Assembly (NCBI GenBank): GCA_026724425.1
Contig: JAIUCV010001275.1
Location: forward strand, 62,001-126,000
Reading direction: 5' to 3'
Length of the DNA: 64,000 nucleotides
Source of the DNA: Erythrophleum ivorense
Taxonomy: Eukaryota; Streptophyta; Magnoliopsida; Fabales; Fabaceae
Numbering within the stretch: the first letter of the stretch is position 1; each line of letters begins with the position of its first letter. The notes under the pieces were generated by a model. That model was not told the origin of the DNA. It searched no databases and saw only the letters and a program-made list of their open reading frames with translations. Position numbers and translations under genes: made by a program. Shown piece after piece: positions 35,833-48,687 of the stretch.

Positions 35833-38400
35833 TAAATGAGTTAAAAAGAGTTTTTAAATGTTAATATAATTTTATTATGCTCGTAAAATGATACGCTGTA
35901 TATAAAATAAAACATACCTCACAATATTTTAGAAATATTTTTCTTGTTTGGAAATTTTCAAAATTTCCTATTTCCTAGTGGTGGGAGTCTTTAATCCCTG
36001 TAACTTTTTATATATCAAGCACACCATGTTTCAAATCTGTGTCATCACTGTACATATAATCTTTACTAAATACCTTACAACCTACTTTTGAGCTTTCGCT
36101 GCATCTTGGTTGATTTTTCTACACAAAACCATCATTAATATATATATATATATATATGTGCACGCGTGCGTGCGTAACCTCGAGGGAGTTGCACTATTCT
36201 GAAACTATGAATATTGCAACTCCGTTTTGTGGGTTGTGCGCAGAGCAGTTTTTTTTCCCCCACCCTGTTTTAAATTTGAATTAATTGGGATGGACTCCTA
36301 TACAGTTGCACAGGACCCATAGCTAAATAGTTCAAAATCATATAGTTAATTATTTGCAACTGAGAAGGCAGAACATCCTAAACTGAAAGCAATTGAGGAG
36401 GCAGAACATCTCCTGAATTATTTGCTGTGTCAGGACATTCATTTCAGACAAAATTTTAGGTGACAAAACATCCAATTGGTATGAGCTTTCATTTTCAACT
36501 TTCAATTCCATGTTGTATAATTTGGAGTGGATGTTATCCCCAAACAGACGAGACCAAAGCTTATTATATTCAATTCATTTGCAGGCTGGTGAATGAAAGC
36601 ATATATAAGATCTAAGATGTGACACTCAAATTTGGATTACATATAAGCAAAAGCCTAATCAAACCACCCCTGCTCCCACAAAAAATAAAAAACGTGGACA
36701 ATGAAAGCTCCAAAAATGTTTTTTTTTTTCAAAGCAATTTTTTTTTAAATCTCTAAGATAAGTATTAACATATAATCTTATTGGCAGATTGGAGGTTAAT
36801 TGCATCTTTTAACTTTCTGTATGAACTGTGGCGCTTGGCGTCTATTTTGCAGCGAGTTAAGGAAATAGAGTTATAGAGTTATATATGAACAAACCAAAAA
36901 GAAATACTAATATGGGGTGTCTCAATTCATGCTTGTTTTGCATTTTTTTGGTATACAGGTTTTAATTTAACATGTCGGATAAATTAATTTTGAGTATATT
37001 TAAAGTGTAAAAAATAAAGAGAAACAAAGAAATAAAATATTTAATTTAAATATTTCTCTTGATTTAAATTTAAATAAAACATTTTAAAAATTTTTCTCAA
37101 TCTAGATATATCTTAAATTCTCATCACTAAATCACCTTAGCTTAGATTTGTGCATTTAATTCTTGGTAGTCAGAGGCAGCAAGTGTTGAATTCAAAAATT
37201 AATCAAATTTGAGATTGCACATATATGGTGAAACAAATCCCATTTAACAACTGATAGTGCAGTATATGGAGGCCAATTAATCCAGTGATTAATGAACCAC
37301 TAACCCTCAAAGCTCACATCCATTTTCTTATTGAAAAAAGAAAAAAGAATCTAAAGCTTAATTTAACAATTAGCCAGCTCCAACATTCAATAACCCTCAG
37401 ACACTAAAACAAAAAGATGAATAGAATTTTTTTTTGAAAAAGGATGGCTTTGATTCAAAGTCTATTCTCCTTTGTAAAATTAAATTAATCCTCTCACATT
37501 GTGAAGATCACTGCTCCTCAAAAGAACAATTTCAATAGGACTATCTTTTTTCAACCACTGTCAAGGACAAGTCCACCTGAAATATTTTGCTTTGCTAGCT
37601 TTGCTTCCAGCATCATGAAAGTGACTGAAAGAAATTGATAAGTAGGATTCTGGAATTTAGGCCGATTGAGTTTGTCCGGTCCAATTCCTCCTCTTGATGT
37701 CTGAGTATATGCTAAGATCGATCACACCAAATTATTCTATCTAGAAAAATTACTCCTTGTATTGCGGGCCTGAAACTGACAAGAATTTGTTACATGCATG
37801 CCCTCATTTGTTTCATTGTTTAATTGAATGCAATTATCATAAAAACTTTGAAGACTCATCTATTAATATCCTAAAGATTTCACAAGGAAGGATTCAGATC
37901 TCTTATTCGCTACTTTATGAATCCAAAAAAACAAAAATTGTAAAAAAAGAGAAGCATGAGGTGTGGGTCCTATTGGGACTCGTATTTCTTTTTCTTTATT
38001 AGTATGAGTTTTATTGAGATTTATTTTATGTCTCTTTTTTTTTTAATAGATTTTTTCTTAAACAAAAAAGGATCTATTATCCTACATGACCTATTTTACC
38101 ATCTAATTTGAGCCATAAAAAATTGTCTTAGAACCACCAATTCCCATGCCATCACCCCTTCAATCTTGTAGCTACAGTCGCTGATCCCCATGCAAAGAGG
38201 AGCACCACACTTGAACTTGTATAGACTTCATGCCTATAGTACACCATTCACCATATTCAATACAATGAAGAGTAAAGACGGTCAAGGGTTGGACAATATG
38301 ATTTTGATTTTTATAAATTTCTCAAGAATTTCAATTCAAAATTTGACAAATTTTTATGCATAAAGTTTAAAATCCAACACATGAATTTATAGAATTCTGA
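35833..38400. other. Intergenic stretch
   Basis: No gene was found. It contains a TA tract with a CACGCGTGCGTGCG tail (36139-36175) and two copies of GAGGCAGAACATC or a close variant (36364 and 36399 regions). Confidence 0.5.
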
Positions 38401-38970
38401 ATAGACAGTTCATAAATTGATAACTCATGGTAGCATTAGCTTCATTCTTTAAAATTAATGTGAGCATGATGTTAAAAGTTTCAAGTGTATCTAAAAGAAT
38501 TTGGGAAGCCTCGAAGCACCATATTAACCTAAGACTATAGAATCACGGCTTTAGATTCCACTAATTCTCAAGCTTATTTTAAATAAAGTTAAGATCCAAC
38601 CCAATCAAAACTTAATGATAATTTGAATAAATTACTCAATGAATTAATAGCTCACATGACATTAATTAGCCTTGCTCTTAAGATTGATATAAGCATGACA
38701 TTAATCATTCAATCTCTATCCTTGAAGAGATATTTAGGTACATCAGGCTTCCTAAATGTTTGAAGATCAAATTAATTAAAAAGAGATACGTAAGTATATT
38801 ATAAACAAGTTTTAATAAAAAAAACGGTTATGCTATATTGATATATCTTTTCATGATTAATTTAATGTAAAGTGTGATGGCCAATCTAGGAATTTGGGAA
38901 GCCTCAAAGCACCCAATTAGCCTAGGATTATAGGACTGCACCTTTAGATTCCATTAATCTCAATATGATT
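38400..38970. repeat. Imperfect direct repeats
   Basis: AATTTGGGAAGCCTCGAAGCACC (about 38499) recurs as AATTTGGGAAGCCTCAAAGCACC (38890), with similar sequence continuing for about 75 bp. A related GCTCACATGACATTAATTAGC / ACTCATGGTAGCATTAGCTTC pair lies between. This suggests an old local duplication of about 230-390 bp units. No known element was recognised. Confidence 0.45.
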
Positions 38971-41900
38971 TAAGTATTCTTGCTTTATTATTAACTAAAG
39001 GTGTTATCACCTTTTAAAGCAAATTCCACACTCCAAATCATCACCAATGTGATAACTTAAACATTTCATCTTCCTGATCTTTGCCATCATCAGATATTGG
39101 CCCTGCAAGAATGATAAAAAAGAAAAATTATTCTCATTTGGAAAAGAATAAAGGGATAGAGACCTCTATCATCAGACTTTTAATCTAAGATTTGCAAAAG
39201 AAGAAAAGCAGGATCATTATGATGAAGAAGTTGGACACGTAAAGTTAAAGAAATGTTTGTCCAGAGGTGAAGATGATGATGGGGACCATCATTTTTGAGG
39301 AAGAGAATGATTAAAGTACATCCAACTGAATCAACAGAAAGAGTAATATAAGCAATGGCTTTGAGTAGTACATATTATATATATATATATATATATATAA
39401 TATGTATAAATTGCTCAGTAAAGATATAACTCGTGAGGGCTTACCTTTATTATCATGATGCAATTTTTATTGATGTTTGGCTTCAATTGGTGAATAAATC
39501 AGTTCCATTGCTGCTAAATTCTGTAATTTCTAATGAATTTCTAGTGCAAATTTCTAAAAAAAGAAGACAAAATATTTCTTAGTCATCATGTAAATAGAAA
39601 GTATCGATGATTTCAGATGTGAGTTTTACGTTAATTGTATCTTTCTTTTTCTTCTTTTGAAATTGAAAATGTCAATATCTTAAAGAAATAATACAAAAGA
39701 TTACATAATTGCAGGAGTCAAATTATGAGAATTAAAGTTTCAACTCTGATCTCATGATATTGTCGCTTAACAAGAAAGAAAATTAGGGATAAGTACACTC
39801 AATACTAAAATCAAGTGGACTATAGATCAAATCACCAGTTTAACTTCCATTAATTTTCAAGGGGTTAGAGTTTAAAATTCAACTAGTGATTAGGTATAAT
39901 ATGAAGCAAACAAACAAGCTGCTTACCAACATCAAGAGAATATCATGAAATCTATCTAATTTGCACGTGTCGTCAATTCAATGGTCCTACCAGTCAAGAC
40001 CAACCATAATCAAAGGGCTATATTCAAAACACCTAAAGCATGAGTAGGCTTGTGTGGTGTTAATTATCCCCATTATTGAAATGTTATCTCATTAATTTGC
40101 ATAACGCTTTAACAATTCAAAAGGATAATTGACACATCAACTTGATTTAATAAGCACTAAAGTCCACAGATTTTGTGGACAATTATCAAGTGAGAGCACA
40201 ATGATGAATATTAATTAGAGGTAAAAAGTGTCATGTTTGAGTAATTTAGCATGTTAGAATAGGCAGTGAGTGAGTGGGATAGAGGAAGGTAGATTCTCAT
40301 TTGTTGGTTTGTGCATGAGACAAAGACTAGGTGACAGAATGGTGTGTGATATGCAATCGTCAAAGGGTGATTGAAGCCCACAAAAGGCAAAAAGATATAT
40401 CAAGAGGGCCACTTTTATTATTTCCCATCTTTTTTTAATTTTAAGGAGGGAGGAATGGGGTGAATTGAAATGAGGAAAACCTTACAATAATGGAGTCCTT
40501 TACATTCCACTGATTTGACCAGAATCTTTTTTAGTATACCAATGGAGTGGATGCTTGAATCCTAGTTATCTTGTTATTTGTTTACATATCTTACCCTAGA
40601 TTTCATGTCATCTCAACCCTAAGTACCTTATGTCAAGTGGTATTTAAAATGTGATGAGTTTTCGGTATTTACTTGTACACCATAGTCCAAATGAGATAAG
40701 GGTATTAAAAAAAAAAAAGCTGTATTATGTGTTTTTGTCTTTTATTTAGAACGAAACAGTACGTTAAATTTTTTTACAATCAATTATTCTCATCCTTAAA
40801 AAAATACCTCTTAATTTTGAAATCCAAAATAATCAAATAATTTAAATATTAATTACTCATGGGTTAGCTCATCTTGATCAACTCATGTTCTAACAAAACA
40901 TTATATTTGATACAATGATATTTATGACCATGGATGTTGGTCAAAATAGTAAGATGTCAATGGTCAAAGGATAACATCATTTTGGATATTATTTTGTACT
41001 GCTTAAAAATTGGAGAGATTTTATGTCACATCACTTTCAATTTTGTTAACATACCAAAATAACCATATTGAATGTCACGGTATTTTATATTATAATATTC
41101 AAGGTATTATTGAATATGAGGTAACAATGTACCAAATGTCTAATAACTCAATTTGGCCAGAGTTTTATCACACAAATATCATAGTATCTTGATATCATAA
41201 GACAGGATATGAAGAAATAAGACTCCAAGATATACACAATGTTCATATTTAATATGATAATTAAAAATATCATAGAAATGACAAAAGTAATATTTTATAC
41301 AAATTAACAAAATTAAAATGAGTATGATGTGAAATTCGGGTAGTTCTGTAATAACATAAAAGACCCTTCAAAATAGTGTAATTGAACATCTGAAATAACA
41401 TGTGCTATTTTAAATGTCACTGTACATATATTTTAAATATTGCCTTACGTCCAAAATGCCAAGATGAAGATATCTATATAACAATGACCTCCTAAGTCAC
41501 AAGATTTGAACAGACTTTCATCACATACATACCCTTCGTTTATCAAGAAAATGCACAATGCTAATTTCGAGTAGGGTTTCTGATTTTATTTTGCCTCTTG
41601 AATTTTTTTTTTAATTCCGGACTATGATTTTGAAAATTGTCAGAAATCATACGTGTTGATGACGCCCAAAGCAATGTGCAGCACAGCAAATTTTAAAAAA
41701 AAAAAGACCCCATTGTTTGGAGGATACTGTACTTCAATATTGTACTTTTAACACAATGCAAGACCGTGGCTCGTGGACGACCATGATCAACTCAAACAGA
41801 ACATAGCAGAATTTAGTGTTTGAAGAAAACAAGGTAATTGTTTCAGGTGATTGGATTGTTTTGGTATGAAAATCGAATGATGAGAGGAAGGTGAATAGAG

Positions 41901-42699
41901 TGAAGGCAATATACATGGGCCCACATTAAGGCCATTAATCATAACCATCAAATTGAGATTATGGTACAACATCAAAGGGATCGGATTCAACACAGAAAAG
42001 CATGCCATCTCCATATTACGACCAGAATATCATTGTAACATTGTTCTCCTACGTTGGTGTTGCTCGTGATCTGTCACTTGCAAAAGCAAAACCCCATAAA
42101 GGATTTGCTTAGTATAGAAATGTAATGGTATAGACACCAATTGGTTTGGTTGGTTGGCTGGCCACTTCGTTCCTTTAGAGCTAACTGTCAGAGTGTTTGT
42201 TTGGCTTATAACATATACAAGTATACACAGGGACACAATCTCCTATGTCCACTATTTTGTGGAAGATGAAGAATGCCGGGGGCAAAATGAGTCTTTCCAA
42301 TTTCATTTCAAAACTAACAATTTTTATTTTGCAAGGAGATAGACATAGAATATAGTTATAAAAATTAGACTGAATTGGTAAGCGAAATAAATAAAAAAAT
42401 CAATGAATCAGTTGTGGAATCAATTTATTTGATTCTCAAAATCAATTAAAAAATAACCTACAAAAAACTAACTAAGTTAATCACAAATCGCTAAAAATGA
42501 ATTAATTTAGCATTAAATTGATTAAAATTTGATTTTTAAATTTTTTTTGCTTAAAATAGAATATTAACATTCTGTAATAAAATTCATGATTTTTTATTAA
42601 CTTTATTCAACAGATTTTATATAGATTTATTGCTTCATGTTAAATGCTTTAATTATTTTTTATATTTTAAAATGTGTATCTCTATTTTAAATGTTATTG

Positions 42700-42745
<46 letters not shown>

Positions 42746-43205
42746 CAACCATATTTCAATCACAATCATTTCATTAAATTGTAAACTGCTTTTTATCCTT
42801 ATTTAATGTTAGTCTGATTTTTAAAACATTGATAAAAAGTGTATGGGTCCTATTATTTAATGTGTCTTATACATTCTATATTTATCTCTTTCTAAAATTG
42901 TTTATGTCAATTTCAAAAAAAAAAAAAGGAGATTGTCTAAATTAATGAAAAGGGATGTAGTGAAAAGTCATAAGAGAGGTTGATGAATGTAGAGTTGCAT
43001 GTAGGAACTTGACCAGATCAATTTTTTTTAAAAAAAAGTTTGGGTCTAACTTAATTAATGCATTCATACAAGTAAACTTTTATGTAAAAATTATGTCCAG
43101 TCAACTTAAATTTGGTTTTTTTTTTGGAATAAGCAAATCAAATCACAAAATAAAACTAAAAATACCAGCACAATATGCAAATTATATTGCAAACCTTGTC
43201 TAATA
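38971..43205. other. Intergenic stretch
   Basis: No gene could be supported. A normal-GC block at about 41640-42340 has several short frames on both strands without recognised domains. There are TA tracts at 39377-39400 and 42705-42742. Confidence 0.45.
42705..42742. repeat. (TA)n microsatellite
   Basis: A pure TA tract of 38 bp. Confidence 0.9.
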
Positions 43206-43209
43206 TGCT

Positions 43210-43642
43210 ACAGAACCACTACAATTTTGTAAAAAGAAATAAATGCAAGAAAATTCGAAATATCATGTTCTCACCATTAAGGACGCCACACAAACAAATA
43301 CCATTAATTAAGCAAGAGCGCGCATACCATCCCATGTTGGGTAACTCTTCTTTAAGATTTTCTCATAGTTTTTCAGCATTGGAATTTTGGATTGCAAATA
43401 AGTATCAAAGAGGTACCTAATCATTGAAATTGCATATTCAAACAAAAACTGAGGATCCACAAATCTCTTTTGATTCTGATAAAACCAAATAACATACAAA
43501 ACTAGACAGACTTTATTTATCATCTTAGGCTGCTCTTAAGAAAACCATTGTTGTAAATATACAACAATATCAAGTGGTGATAGACGATTCACAAAAATAC
43601 CTAATAGTGATTGCAAACCAAATCACACACACAGACAAACAC

Positions 43643-43679
<37 letters not shown>

Positions 43680-43900
43680 GATTGTATAATTCTTCCATAT
43701 GGTCACAAAATTAGCATCTTTTTTCCATAAGTAAATGCTGTAAACAACGAGTGTATTACGAATTAGCTTCCAAATAAAAAGAATAACCTAGAGTAGAAGC
43801 CGTAATCTACATAGCTTATGCCAATCTAGAAACGAGATCGAACAATGTGAACTCAATCGCCCAAATAGCATTTTATAATTATCTATAACCCTATATGACC
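43210..43900 (-). pseudogene. LINE relic (zinc-binding region of reverse transcriptase, minus strand)
   Basis: Reading the minus strand from about 43900 downward gives D-W-H-K-L-C-R-L-R-L-L, then F-I-W-K-L-I-R-N-T-L-V-V, then L-W-K-K-D-A-N. This pattern is that of the zf-RVT region which follows reverse transcriptase in plant LINEs (W..L.L..k...F.WrL..n.L.v). Further on (43520-43310) V-I-W-F-Y-Q-N-Q-K-R-F matches the usual IW..RN..vF motif. Stops separate the pieces, so it is dead. It is interrupted by an AAT microsatellite. Confidence 0.55.
43643..43678. repeat. (AAT)n microsatellite
   Basis: About twelve AAT units within the LINE relic. Confidence 0.9.
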
Positions 43901-44459
43901 TCCCATGCATACCCTTATACTATCTCATTCGTGATAGAGAAAGTAGGTTATTGTGACAATTTAATTGGTTTAAATTTCTAGAAGACATTGAATAGAGTTT
44001 AATAAATAGAATAAATTTTATTGTAGAATCTCAATATTTTGATTTAAACAAAAATAAATTTGATTGTTTTGATACTAAGTTGTTTGGTTTTTATCAATTT
44101 GTATGATATTTAATTAATTTAATTGATTTTTAATCAATTTTTTTATCTAACTAATTTTCTAGACCAAACGTGTTAAAAAAATTTGAATCCTTTATAGTTG
44201 AATTTTGTTTGCATTTGTATGGTTTGTAAGAAGATTGATGGATGAGTAGGTTTAATTTAAAATAAAAAAAAAATTAAAATACATTCATTCCCTTTGCCAT
44301 CAGCACAGTAGGATCCAAAATTCAACTACAAAAATCTAAACGCGTGTCAAAACTACAATCCGTTTTAACAATTTTCCAATCTAGACAATCCATTTGATCC
44401 GATCTTCTCATCCATTACACTACTTGCCCTAGTGTACGATGTATTATGCTTCACTCCAA

Positions 44460-44760
44460 AAGCTTCTCTTGACACTGAGCCCCAATTGTGTCCCATTGTT
44501 AAGGACATATTGGCTATGGACAGACACTGGGGATGGGGCAGAAGAGGTGGTAGAGGGGTCCCTACAGGCTATATATAGCCAGTAGCATTGGTCACTCTCT
44601 TTCCATTTTTCATGTGAATCATTAACACTTTGGCCAGCTCATTTACTGTCCCTAGCTATCACAGGTCTCATCTGCCTCACTCCTCAACCTCAAACAAAAC
44701 AATGCTTTGGAATTTCTATCTATGAGTGTTCAGGGCTTGCTAGAAAAGAAAGAAAAATAA
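44460..44760 (+). promoter_or_regulatory. Promoter-like island with palindromic TATA box
   Basis: This normal-GC block is flanked by AT-rich DNA. It contains GGCTATATATAGCC at 44567-44580, a perfect 14-bp palindrome holding a strong TATA box. CT-rich sequence typical of a transcription start follows 25-35 bp later. Downstream only tiny frames exist, for example a 12-codon one starting at 44723. It may drive a non-coding or small-peptide transcript. The TATA is symmetric, so the direction is uncertain. Confidence 0.35.
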
Positions 44761-44769
44761 ATAAATATC

Positions 44770-45880
44770 AAAGGTAGAGTCATCTTATTATAAATTTGAT
44801 TGTTGAGGTAATATATATATATATATATATATATTTCGTGAAGATTTCTGCAAAAACTACCTTGCATGAGAGTGAGATGGAAGAAAATTTCTATTGTAAA
44901 TTTCTCCCCCTCAAGAATATACTATACTTCCCATCTTGTGAAAAGACTATAATAATCTTTATTTTATTTATTTGTATAGTATATATATGTTTAACTTAAT
45001 ATTTATATATTTATAACTTTACTAATAAATTTTAGAATAACTTATATTTTTAAAATATACTCAAATTTTTTTTGAATAAAAAATTATCTTACATTCTAGT
45101 CTAATTTAAAATTTTTTAATCAAAATATTCTTATTTTTATTAGCTAAAAAACTTTTAGAATAAAAGATATTTTGATAAAAATAAATTAAACAAAAGTGTA
45201 AAATAATTTTTTTATTTTAAAATATCTATATATATATATTAAAAATAAAAAAAATTTATATAATGTTTAAAAAAATTTTAAAAAGTTGTGTAATTTATTT
45301 TAAACTTTAATATTTATTTATTTAGAAACAAGTTTAATTCTAAAATCTTTTTGTTTTTATTTTTTAAAGCTTTACTTGATTTCTGTAAATTTGTCCCCCG
45401 CAATGAAGAATAAATATGGGGATGGGGAGACAGGGAAATGACGGGGGCGAAAAGTAGGATAAGCCTTCCCTCTTGGACCCTATCCCTACTTAATTATGAG
45501 TCAGAGTTAGTGAATTTATAAACTTAATTTCTGAATTTAGTTTACTCCAAAGCCATTGAACGAGTCAGAACATAAAGAGGTAGGATCCAAAGCTTTCTAA
45601 TTCGAGATTTATATCAGTAAATATTTCATCCAGTGACAACAGCTCAAACGAAGAGAAAGAAAATTGGCCCAAAAAAGTAATAATATATTCATGGAATTAA
45701 GCTAATTATGTGTCCCCCTCTCTCTATTCATCTTCTTGCCCTTAACTTTTTACTCGCCACTTTCCTTAAAGAGAAACAGACGTTTAAGATAATAATGGGA
45801 ATAATAATATCATAGAGATTATAATTAATGTTCAAAAATTTGAAAAAGGGGTAAAAATCTAAAGTAAATTAAAATAACAA
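44770..45880. other. AT-rich spacer downstream of the polyamine oxidase gene
   Basis: No gene was found. There is a TA tract at 44811-44834. The polyamine oxidase transcript should end in the right part of this interval. Confidence 0.45.
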
Positions 45881-45883
45881 AAA

Positions 45884-47530
45884 TTACTGAATATTATAAA
45901 TCCCAACACAGTGATAATGTTGAAGAAGCCTATTGGCTTCCCTAAGACCACTAAAGTAAGCTCCGTGAGTAGTAGAGTAGTGGGTTCTGTGAGTCGCTTC
46001 CCCTGCAAACAAAATTTGCAGAGGAGGTGAAGAACCAGGAGATGATGTTGATGATGATGATGGCCACTGGAAATTGCTACTGTTATCTTTTTTTGGCAAT
46101 GGCTCCGCCATTGTATCCAAATCTTCCCCACTTGATCCTACTGCAACATAACTGTATGACCCCAAGAACAACGGATCAGAACCCCATTTGCTCTTCAGAA
46201 TTTTACTAAATTTCACTTCACTTCCATGAGATTTCTCCTCAGAATCCACATTCCCATTGTTGCAGGACTTCCAATCCCATAGGAGGCTTGAAACTGTCGC
46301 TGAAACCCCAGTTTTAATCTCTTCATCTTTCAGTGATTCAAGTGCTAGTGCTTCATCCCCAGCAAACCAAGCTAGAAGAACATTGGAATTGCTGTAAATG
46401 GGAGAAAGTGTGGCTGTTCTTCTCATCCACCATGGGATCTTCTTGTTCCTAAGCTCAGAGTCATGTGGGTGAAACACCATTTGCAGGAAAGGGAAGCCAT
46501 TCTTACTATTATAGAGTTCGTTTCTATTTTCTTGTTGCAGAAACAGCTTATTAACAACACCAAAACCAAGCCTTGAGATTGCCTCTGCTTTGAAAAGAGG
46601 CAGAGGAGGATAGAACATACCTGAATCCTCACGAATCGCAGCTTTTAGAACCCCCAGTGAAACCGTAATGATCACATGATCTGCAGAAATTACAGACCCA
46701 TCACAGAAATGAAGCTTCACAGGCCTTTGCGATTTCTCCATGAACCCTTGGGGTTTCCATTCGATTTTTGTGACTTTTCGACCCAATTGAACAACCCCAG
46801 GTGGAAGAACAGAGGCTAGTGATTCCACTACCCTCAAGTAGCCTTTAGCTATGGTGATTTCTTCCCCTGGGAACATTCTGTACTCGCTCTCCGCGCTATA
46901 ATCCAGATTCATAAGGTCATTCGCTGAAGTGTAAGTCCTCTGGGTATTCTCATACATTGTAAAAGTCGCTTCTTGGAGTAGCTTCCTGCTCCATTTTCCA
47001 TACCCTTTCAGCTCCTCCTTCGATTCCTCCTTCCTCCAGAAAGCTTCAAGTCCTTTCCTCAAAAAAGAACCCACACTCAAATAAAGTTCACTCCTTTCGC
47101 CATCTTCCTCGTTCATCATCATAATATTCTTCGTCTTCCCTTGAACTTGATTCATGAGGGTTTTGAACAGCTTGGTTATGGGGTCGACAATGGTGGGGCT
47201 GAGCTTGAAGCCGCCTTCGGCAATGGCGGTGGTGTCGGAGGAACCGCCGTCCATGCACTCCCATGGCTGATCGGAGTGCAAGGAGTGGGTTTCTTGAGCG
47301 ATTTTGTGAATTGGGCTGTTTCCAATTCCGTGGATCCAAGTAGCACCGAGCTCAACCCGGTCGCCGCCAAACTCGGACGTGCAGATTCTGCCGCCGATTC
47401 TGGTTCCGGCTTCGATGACGCAGAGCTCGAAGGAGTCTTTGAAGGCAGGGGAGGTGTAGAGCTTGTGGGCTGCAGTGAGACCAGCCATTCCAGCTCCGAT
47501 GATCACAATCCGTGGCTTCTTCACCACCAT
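45884..47530 (-). CDS. PAO5: Polyamine oxidase, PAO5 type (548 aa, intronless)
   Basis: This is an FAD-dependent amine oxidase of the back-conversion type. In Arabidopsis the PAO5 enzyme oxidises thermospermine and spermine toward spermidine in the cytosol and affects xylem and shoot growth. The dinucleotide-binding motif GAGMAG is at residues 12-17, with the ribose-binding Glu40 at the end of the fold, then GGRI at 46-49 and GATWIHG at 62-68. DHVIITVSLGVLK is at 284-296, and the N-K-L-F motif with Lys328 corresponds to the flavin-facing lysine of plant polyamine oxidases. The C-terminal FAD block GEATHRTHYSTTHGAYFSG is at 510-528. The lack of introns and the absence of a signal peptide or a peroxisomal tail agree with the PAO5 clade. 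The start is the first in-frame ATG behind a TATA box. No damage was seen. Confidence 0.93.
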   Translation of the reverse strand: MVVKKPRIVIIGAGMAGLTAAHKLYTSPAFKDSFELCVIEAGTRIGGRICTSEFGGDRVELGATWIHGIGNSPIHKIAQETHSLHSDQPWECMDGGSSDTTAIAEGGFKLSPTIVDPITKLFKTLMNQVQGKTKNIMMMNEEDGERSELYLSVGSFLRKGLEAFWRKEESKEELKGYGKWSRKLLQEATFTMYENTQRTYTSANDLMNLDYSAESEYRMFPGEEITIAKGYLRVVESLASVLPPGVVQLGRKVTKIEWKPQGFMEKSQRPVKLHFCDGSVISADHVIITVSLGVLKAAIREDSGMFYPPLPLFKAEAISRLGFGVVNKLFLQQENRNELYNSKNGFPFLQMVFHPHDSELRNKKIPWWMRRTATLSPIYSNSNVLLAWFAGDEALALESLKDEEIKTGVSATVSSLLWDWKSCNNGNVDSEEKSHGSEVKFSKILKSKWGSDPLFLGSYSYVAVGSSGEDLDTMAEPLPKKDNSSNFQWPSSSSTSSPGSSPPLQILFAGEATHRTHYSTTHGAYFSGLREANRLLQHYHCVGIYNIQ

Positions 47531-47642
47531 TGTCGATAGCTCTAGGGTCTAGCTAGTTATCAGAGAGAGAGAAAGAGAACAGAGTGGTAGAAAGTGGAAA
47601 GGAAGTGGTGTGAGGGTGAGATATTTGAGTGAGTGACAATGA

Positions 47643-47653
47643 ATTTATATATA
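47643..47653 (-). promoter_or_regulatory. TATA box of the polyamine oxidase gene
   Basis: The minus strand reads TATATATAAAT here, 113-123 bases upstream of the ATG. Transcription should start near 47615, giving a leader of about 85 nt that is rich in CT on the minus strand. Confidence 0.7.
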
Positions 47654-47825
47654 ACTGCCGTGGGCTTGTCTCATGAGTGGTGATGATGCATGAGGCGCAC
47701 ACAGACACACACAAGTATAAATTTACTAGTCCACCATAATAAGGACAGGCCTCTACTTTTCTTTTAAGCTCTACCTGCATCAACTACACAGCAAAAATAG
47801 GCTCAAACCCAAAACACTGCACACT

Positions 47826-47848
47826 CACTCTCTCTCTCTCTCTCTCTC
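47826..47848. repeat. (CT)n microsatellite in the polyamine oxidase promoter
   Basis: About eleven CT units (GA on the gene strand) lie some 300 bp upstream of the ATG. GAGA tracts are common in plant promoters and may bind BPC proteins; that role here is inferred. Confidence 0.85.
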
Positions 47849-47849
47849 C

Positions 47850-48555
47850 CAAGATGCTCTTGTAGGTACGAGAGAGATTATTAGCAAAGATACCAGCCCT
47901 TTATGGCTTTCCAGGAGAGGTGGTATCAGAAAAAGTAATATCAGAAGGGAAACGCATTGCATCTGAAATGTATTATATTATCTATATAATTTTAGATTTT
48001 TAATATTTTTATAACGTTAATTGAATCAGATTTATGTAACCTTTTTTTTTAAGGGCAACAACTGCCTCTAAAACACAATATATGGGTTCGTCCCTTCCGT
48101 CCAATAATTTTGAGATTTGGATAATTATTTTAAGATTTATGATAACTAATTTTTTATAATCATATATGCAATTTGAAGTATGACTCGATGATAAAAGAAG
48201 TCGAGCTCTTTATGTCCTTTTCTATTCTGGTTCGTAGGATTTGCGTGAAGAGTGAAGACTAACCATACGTGGGGAGGGAACAACTCGGATTCTCTTGCAC
48301 AAGGGGAGCACATCTGGTTTACATTTGTCTAGATTTTAATTTTTTTTTAATTTTAAAAGAAATAAAATATGGGATAAATATAATTTGTCAACTTATGTCA
48401 TATAAATTTCATTTTATGTTTGTTTCTTTAAAAATTTAGACAAATCTAAAAAATCTAAATTTACTTTTCCTTAAAGCAACACACTACCATAAGTAATAGA
48501 GAATTCAAGACAAGTAGTGAAAGAAGAATTTCTTTCTTGTGAAGTTAATTTTTTC
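47850..48555. other. Intergenic stretch upstream of the polyamine oxidase gene
   Basis: No gene or element was recognised. Confidence 0.45.
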
Positions 48556-48558
48556 TAA

Positions 48559-48687
48559 GCGTGTGTTTGGATTGGCGGCGGAAGAAACCAAATCACATTT
48601 GAAACAAAGTGATAAATAATTGCTTTCTTTTATCCACAACAGATAAATGCGATTTTTTATCTTTTCACCGCGAAACCAAACACCCAA
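48559..48687. mobile_element. Small Tourist-like fold-back, ~129 bp
   Basis: The left part GTGTGTTTGGATTGGCGG and the right part CCGCGAAACCAAACACCC are inverted repeats around an AT-rich core. TAA stands on both sides (48556-48558 and 48688-48690). Size and the TTTGG terminus fit a Tourist-like MITE remnant. Confidence 0.5.

Noticed and set aside
43643..43678. Regular short repeats as a possible CRISPR-like array
   Set aside because: It is a simple AAT microsatellite with no spacers, and the genome is a plant nuclear one.
44590..44770. Possible known microRNA precursor behind the TATA palindrome
   Set aside because: I looked for common plant microRNA sequences and for a strong local hairpin and found neither.
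47141..47539. 132-codon plus-strand frame
   Set aside because: It is antisense to the start of the polyamine oxidase gene; the open frame is a by-product of the GC-rich coding sequence.
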